Positions 34,094-37,303 of a stretch of 37,303 bases of DNA are shown piece by piece. The DNA lies in the NCBI GenBank assembly GCA_014860585.1, contig JACZJL010000115.1, positions 1-37,303 of the forward strand, in the 5' to 3' direction. The notes beneath the pieces were generated by a model. The model saw nothing but the letters and a program-made list of their open reading frames with translations. It did no database searches and was not told the DNA's origin. Made by a program: the position numbers and the translations under genes. Numbering within the stretch: position 1 is the stretch's first letter; each line of letters begins with the position of its first letter. Source of the stretch: Bacteroidales bacterium. GTDB lineage: Bacteria > Bacteroidota > Bacteroidia > Bacteroidales > 4484-276.

Positions 34094-35620
34094 TTGAAAA
34101 ATCTATTTTTCATCATCCTACTTTTTACCTGCACGCCTTATTACCTGTTTTCCGATACCATTCCGCTTCATCATTACAGCGGAACTTCGTTTTATATTTT
34201 CAGATTTGGACGGGGAGAGCCCCCTGACATGAGCAACTACTTTGTTCGCGAATTGGCCAATATCAATTATGTTAATCCTTACCGAACCAGCTACAGCATT
34301 GAGTATGGGCTCGAAGTAGAGATCAATGCATTGGATGGCAACAGGCTGGAAGTAAAAAGCAGTTTTCTGACCAAAAAACTATTTGGCGATGTCGCCTACA
34401 AAGAATTCGATTTATCGGAAGTCCTTGAACCGACTATTTACGGATTCTCTTTAACTGTATCATTAGGAAATAAAAATATAGTGCTTTTTGAACCGGGGAA
34501 TTTGACCACAGAGGAGATGGTTGTAAATATTGTACAACTTGAAAAGGATTTTGAACTTGAAAAGGCAGAATACATCATTGCGAATATCCACTCCACTTAC
34601 GATGATGGAGCTATTGGCAGGTTTGACCGTCGGATGTCAGAAATACATGAATACCTGGCTACCCTCGAACTGGTTGGTTACTCATTAGACAAAGCCCACA
34701 AGATTGATCCGGAAAGGGAAAATAACTTTTTTTCCACCTATATCAGGATTTATGAGCTCGAAAGTGTTCAATCCTACTTGCAGGGTTACAGGCTAAAACC
34801 GGAGTTGAAAGTCCCTACTCAATACAGTTCGGCTTTTCAAGCTGATCTGGTTGAATTGAATTCGCACCTGCGACAACTTAGGACTACGCTAAGCAATACA
34901 CTTGATTTGCAGGGCTATCTTTTCGATGATGAAACCTATGCTGAAGCCGCAAAGACCGTTTTATCAGTGCAGGCTGATTACATCGGGGCGGTAACAACTA
35001 TCAATCATTTTTATGAACCTGTTTTTTTGCAAATGGCCGGTTTTATCCATTCGACCGATGATTGGCTTAAATTGATTTCGGATGCGTCCCAAACCTTTGC
35101 TGCTTTAGATGCAGAAACCTTGCGTAAGCGGTTTTCACAACAACTTTGGAGTTCTTATTTAGCAGTAGCTGAGGATTATTTTAATGCTGACAAATTTAAT
35201 GAAGCGTTGGTTATGCTTACCTCTGCTGGGGTGATTTGTAATTCAAATCCTGAGATTGATTGCGGGCTGCAGGTTTTTCATAACATCTCCAAAGCTAAAT
35301 TTGGAATCTATGACTCCTATCTTCACATCGCCGAATCTGCCATGTCGGTCAATAATTTGAACCTTGCAAGGCATTATCTCAATTTAGCCCGCGACTTTCA
35401 GTCCAACAATTCCAGTTTGATTATCATACCAGCAGCAGTATTAAACTTGATGGAAGATCTTGCCTGGCTCTATTTTGAAGAAGGACGCAAGGCGGTGCGG
35501 GAAGAAAAATGGGATGCTGCCCTCGATCATCTTACAGCAGCAAGGGAAATCTATACATTGCTAAAGTTTACAACATTTGACGAAGCAATTGAGAAAGAGC
35601 TGTCTAAAATTGGTAAATGA
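34094..35620 (+). CDS. Secreted helical-repeat (TPR-like) protein of unknown function, TTG start, 508 aa
   Basis: With a TTG start at 34094 the protein begins MKNLFFIILLFTCTPYYLFS, a good signal peptide, 15 nt after the predicted transcription start. The next ATG in frame is far inside. After a beta-rich N-terminal part (about 30-150) the rest is helical, with TPR-like pairs near the end (AVAEDYFNADKFNEALVMLT, LHIAESAMSVNNLNLARHYL, FEEGRKAVREEKWDAALDHL). No family recognised. It stands alone between purD and pepE. Start position is less certain than for other genes. Confidence 0.75.
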   Translation: MKNLFFIILLFTCTPYYLFSDTIPLHHYSGTSFYIFRFGRGEPPDMSNYFVRELANINYVNPYRTSYSIEYGLEVEINALDGNRLEVKSSFLTKKLFGDVAYKEFDLSEVLEPTIYGFSLTVSLGNKNIVLFEPGNLTTEEMVVNIVQLEKDFELEKAEYIIANIHSTYDDGAIGRFDRRMSEIHEYLATLELVGYSLDKAHKIDPERENNFFSTYIRIYELESVQSYLQGYRLKPELKVPTQYSSAFQADLVELNSHLRQLRTTLSNTLDLQGYLFDDETYAEAAKTVLSVQADYIGAVTTINHFYEPVFLQMAGFIHSTDDWLKLISDASQTFAALDAETLRKRFSQQLWSSYLAVAEDYFNADKFNEALVMLTSAGVICNSNPEIDCGLQVFHNISKAKFGIYDSYLHIAESAMSVNNLNLARHYLNLARDFQSNNSSLIIIPAAVLNLMEDLAWLYFEEGRKAVREEKWDAALDHLTAAREIYTLLKFTTFDEAIEKELSKIGK

Positions 35621-35750
35621 CAGGGAATAAACCAATTTTTAATTTTTAAGGGAAAACACAAATCGACATTATGACTTGTTTTTCTCGCCAAAATCAAAAA
35701 TATTGACCATATTTGCAGGCCAAATGATTTTTTAACTAAACGATAATACA

Positions 35751-36488
35751 ATGAAAAGAAGACTGCTTTTAATCAGCAATTCGACAAATTACGGAGAAGC
35801 CTACCTTGGATGGCCAAGGCAATACATTAAAGATTTTATGGCGCCAACCGGAGTGAAGGACGTTCTGTTTGTTCCTTATGCTGGTGTCGGACTTTCGCAG
35901 GAAAACCTTCAAAAATCGTTCGATGTGTATGAACAAAGGGTGCAATCTGTTTTTACCGAACTGGGGTTAAATGTCCGGTCGGTACACCATGCTGCCAACC
36001 CTGTGGATGCTGTAAAAAATGCTGAAGCCATTGCTGTTGGGGGTGGTAATACTTTTTATTTGGTATATATGATGCATAAACTTGGGTTGATGGATGCTAT
36101 CCGCCAACGGGTAACTGAAGGTGCACATTTTATGGGATGGAGTGCAGGCAGCAATGTTGCATGTCCCACACTCAGGACAACCAACGATATGCCCATTTTC
36201 GAGCCGGCAAGTTTCGATTGCCTGAGCCTGGTTCCCTTCCAGATCAATCCGCATTATCTGGATGCAAACCCTGAAGGGCATGGTGGCGAAACGCGTCAGC
36301 AGCGCATTGAAGAGTTCCTTGTGATCAATCGGGATGTCAGCGTAGTGGGTCTTCGTGAGGCTACCTTACTTGAAGTTGATGGTGATCAGATTGAGCTAAA
36401 AGGATCGAGACAGATGAGGTTGTTTAATTTTGGCAAAGAACCCAAAGAATTCAATCCCGGCGATGATATCGGATTTTTATTGAAATAA
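35751..36488 (+). CDS. pepE: Dipeptidase E (alpha-aspartyl dipeptidase, peptidase S51), 245 aa
   Basis: KRRLLLISNSTNYGEAYLGW at the N-terminus, AIAVGGGNTFYLVYMM, nucleophile elbow GWSAGSNVACPT with Ser131, TTNDMPI with Asp146 and INPHYLDANPEGHGGETR with His168. Spacing Ser-Asp 15 and Asp-His 22 equals that of Salmonella PepE (Ser120, Asp135, His157). Cytoplasmic, no signal peptide. Cleaves dipeptides with N-terminal Asp. A near -7 box (CATATTTG, 35708-35715) lies 36 bp before the ATG. The next gene follows 3 bp later. Confidence 0.94.
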   Translation: MKRRLLLISNSTNYGEAYLGWPRQYIKDFMAPTGVKDVLFVPYAGVGLSQENLQKSFDVYEQRVQSVFTELGLNVRSVHHAANPVDAVKNAEAIAVGGGNTFYLVYMMHKLGLMDAIRQRVTEGAHFMGWSAGSNVACPTLRTTNDMPIFEPASFDCLSLVPFQINPHYLDANPEGHGGETRQQRIEEFLVINRDVSVVGLREATLLEVDGDQIELKGSRQMRLFNFGKEPKEFNPGDDIGFLLK

Positions 36489-36491
36489 TCG

Positions 36492-37091
36492 ATGACAAAC
36501 CAGTGGGACTTACGCTACAGCGGAGAAGATTTTTATTACGGAAAAGTGCCGAATGTCTTCTTCGCTGATTTTTTATCTACCCTCAAAGTCAAAGGCAAAC
36601 TTCTGCTGCCCGCTGAGGGTGAAGGACGTAATGCGGTGTATGCTGCAAAACTGGGTTGGAAGGCGACTGCTTTTGATAGCAGTAAAATAGCCAGGGAAAA
36701 AGCGTTGAAATTTGCTGAAGAGGAGTCAGTAAGTATTGATTACAAACAGCTTGACATTACTGATTTTTTTGCCGATGAAGCAATTTACGACCTCATTGCC
36801 CTCGTCTTTGTCCATTTACCTGAACCGTTGCGACAGTCTTTCCACCGCGAGTTGATCAAGTCCCTAAAACCCGGTGGGATGATTTTTATGGCATCATTTG
36901 CCAAAGAGCAGATCAACAACCACTCTGGTGGGCCATCTGATCTGAGGTTGCTTTATTCGCTCGACCTTTTAAAGGATGATTTTTCAGGATTAAGGCAGAA
37001 AAAACTTTGCCATGAGCAGACTATGCTTAATGAAGGCCGCCATCATGGTGTGGCCGAAGTGCTGATATATGTTGGGGAAAAACCTGCGTAA
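36492..37091 (+). CDS. Class I SAM-dependent methyltransferase (TehB-like), 199 aa
   Basis: N-terminus NQWDLRYSGEDFYYGKVPN is the conserved WDxRY...YG.xPN start of TehB/thiopurine-type methyltransferases. SAM motif I is LLLPAEGEGRNAVYAAKLGW (acidic loop GEGRN), motif II TAFDSS, then DLIALVFVHLP and SLKPGGMIFMASF. No catalytic detail beyond this. Relatives methylate small electrophiles, but the substrate here is unknown. It follows pepE by 3 bp and is probably in the same transcript. Two base pairs separate its stop from that of the convergent DUF302 gene. Confidence 0.88.
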   Translation: MTNQWDLRYSGEDFYYGKVPNVFFADFLSTLKVKGKLLLPAEGEGRNAVYAAKLGWKATAFDSSKIAREKALKFAEEESVSIDYKQLDITDFFADEAIYDLIALVFVHLPEPLRQSFHRELIKSLKPGGMIFMASFAKEQINNHSGGPSDLRLLYSLDLLKDDFSGLRQKKLCHEQTMLNEGRHHGVAEVLIYVGEKPA

Positions 37092-37093
37092 AT

Positions 37094-37303
37094 TTATCCC
37101 TTCAGGCTGTTCAGCATCTTTGTCATCCTGTCGTGCACTTCAGTGGCCATTTTCAACAATTCCTGATTATTGGTTGCTTCCATTGAAACCAATGGGTTTA
37201 TGGCAGAGACTTCTACAACTCCCTCTGAAATCTCCTGAACAATCACGTTACAGGGAAGCATGACTCCCAGTTTACTCTCACTTTGTAACGCCTGGTAGGC
37301 AAA
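37094..37303 (-). CDS. DUF302 domain protein (C-terminal part only)
   Basis: Reading the minus strand from the right edge gives an open frame of 69 residues ending at the stop TAA (37094-37096). It includes the DUF302 hallmarks LGVMLPCNVIVQEISEGVVE, VSAINPLVSME and EVHDRMTKMLNSLKG. DUF302 is a small fold found alone or fused to other domains; its function is poorly known. The 5' end lies beyond the window. Confidence 0.85.
   Translation of the reverse strand, partial: FAYQALQSESKLGVMLPCNVIVQEISEGVVEVSAINPLVSMEATNNQELLKMATEVHDRMTKMLNSLKG

Noticed and set aside
37069-37263. 64-codon plus-strand frame at the right edge
   Set aside because: The minus-strand frame in the same place encodes clear DUF302 sequence.

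Overview
This window is a chromosomal segment of a member of the Bacteroidota, most likely an uncultured Bacteroidales-type lineage. The evidence is a SusC/SusD pair with its own ECF sigma/FecR anti-sigma genes, three proteins ending in type IX secretion (T9SS) sorting domains, Bacteroidota-restricted families (DUF3822, DUF6427, the small DUF2795-type protein), the rimP-nusA-infB cluster with a Bacteroidota-style IF-2, and eight perfect copies of the Bacteroidota -7 promoter box (TAnnTTTG) placed just upstream of genes. Genus-level placement is not possible from the sequence alone. No rRNA, tRNA, CRISPR array, transposase or phage gene was found.

Layout. 1-3823: 3' part of a very large modular T9SS-exported surface protein (GEVED, Ig-like and CARDB-like repeats), ending in a good terminator. 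3921-5873: ABC-F ATPase. 5965-7938: T9SS-exported peptidase S51 (cyanophycinase-like) protein. 7939-8836: about 900 bp without genes, full of palindromes, including three REP-like palindromes and a 167-bp element bounded by 15-bp inverted repeats. 8837-17232: a nutrient-uptake locus in order sigma factor, FecR, SusC, SusD, PKD/choice-of-anchor J lipoprotein, and a T9SS protein built from swapped halves of the same J domain. 17459-18310: a second S51 cyanophycinase-like protein, this one a lipoprotein. 18519-22321: YifB, a small secreted protein, a MacB-type ABC ATPase, a PduO-type corrinoid adenosyltransferase and a DUF2795-type protein. 22318-29298 (minus strand): a four-gene group ending in rsmD, then infB, nusA, rimP. 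29706-30959: alginate-export-type porin. 31043-34023 (minus): rnhB, DUF6427, purD. 34094-37091 (plus): secreted helical-repeat protein, PepE aspartyl dipeptidase, SAM methyltransferase. 37094-end (minus): partial DUF302 protein.

How the genes may work together. The housekeeping blocks are ordinary. The most interesting part is 5965-18310: an inducible SusCD importer with FecI/FecR-type surface signalling lies between two exported S51 peptidases, one predicted to be delivered by T9SS and one a lipoprotein, and there is no recognisable glycoside hydrolase. S51 enzymes cleave cyanophycin or aspartyl peptides, so a peptide- or cyanophycin-acquisition locus is a better guess than a polysaccharide locus. 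A third S51 enzyme, PepE (35751-36488), has the exact Ser/Asp/His spacing of characterised PepE and could act on aspartyl dipeptides in the cytoplasm. This linkage is inference, not proof.
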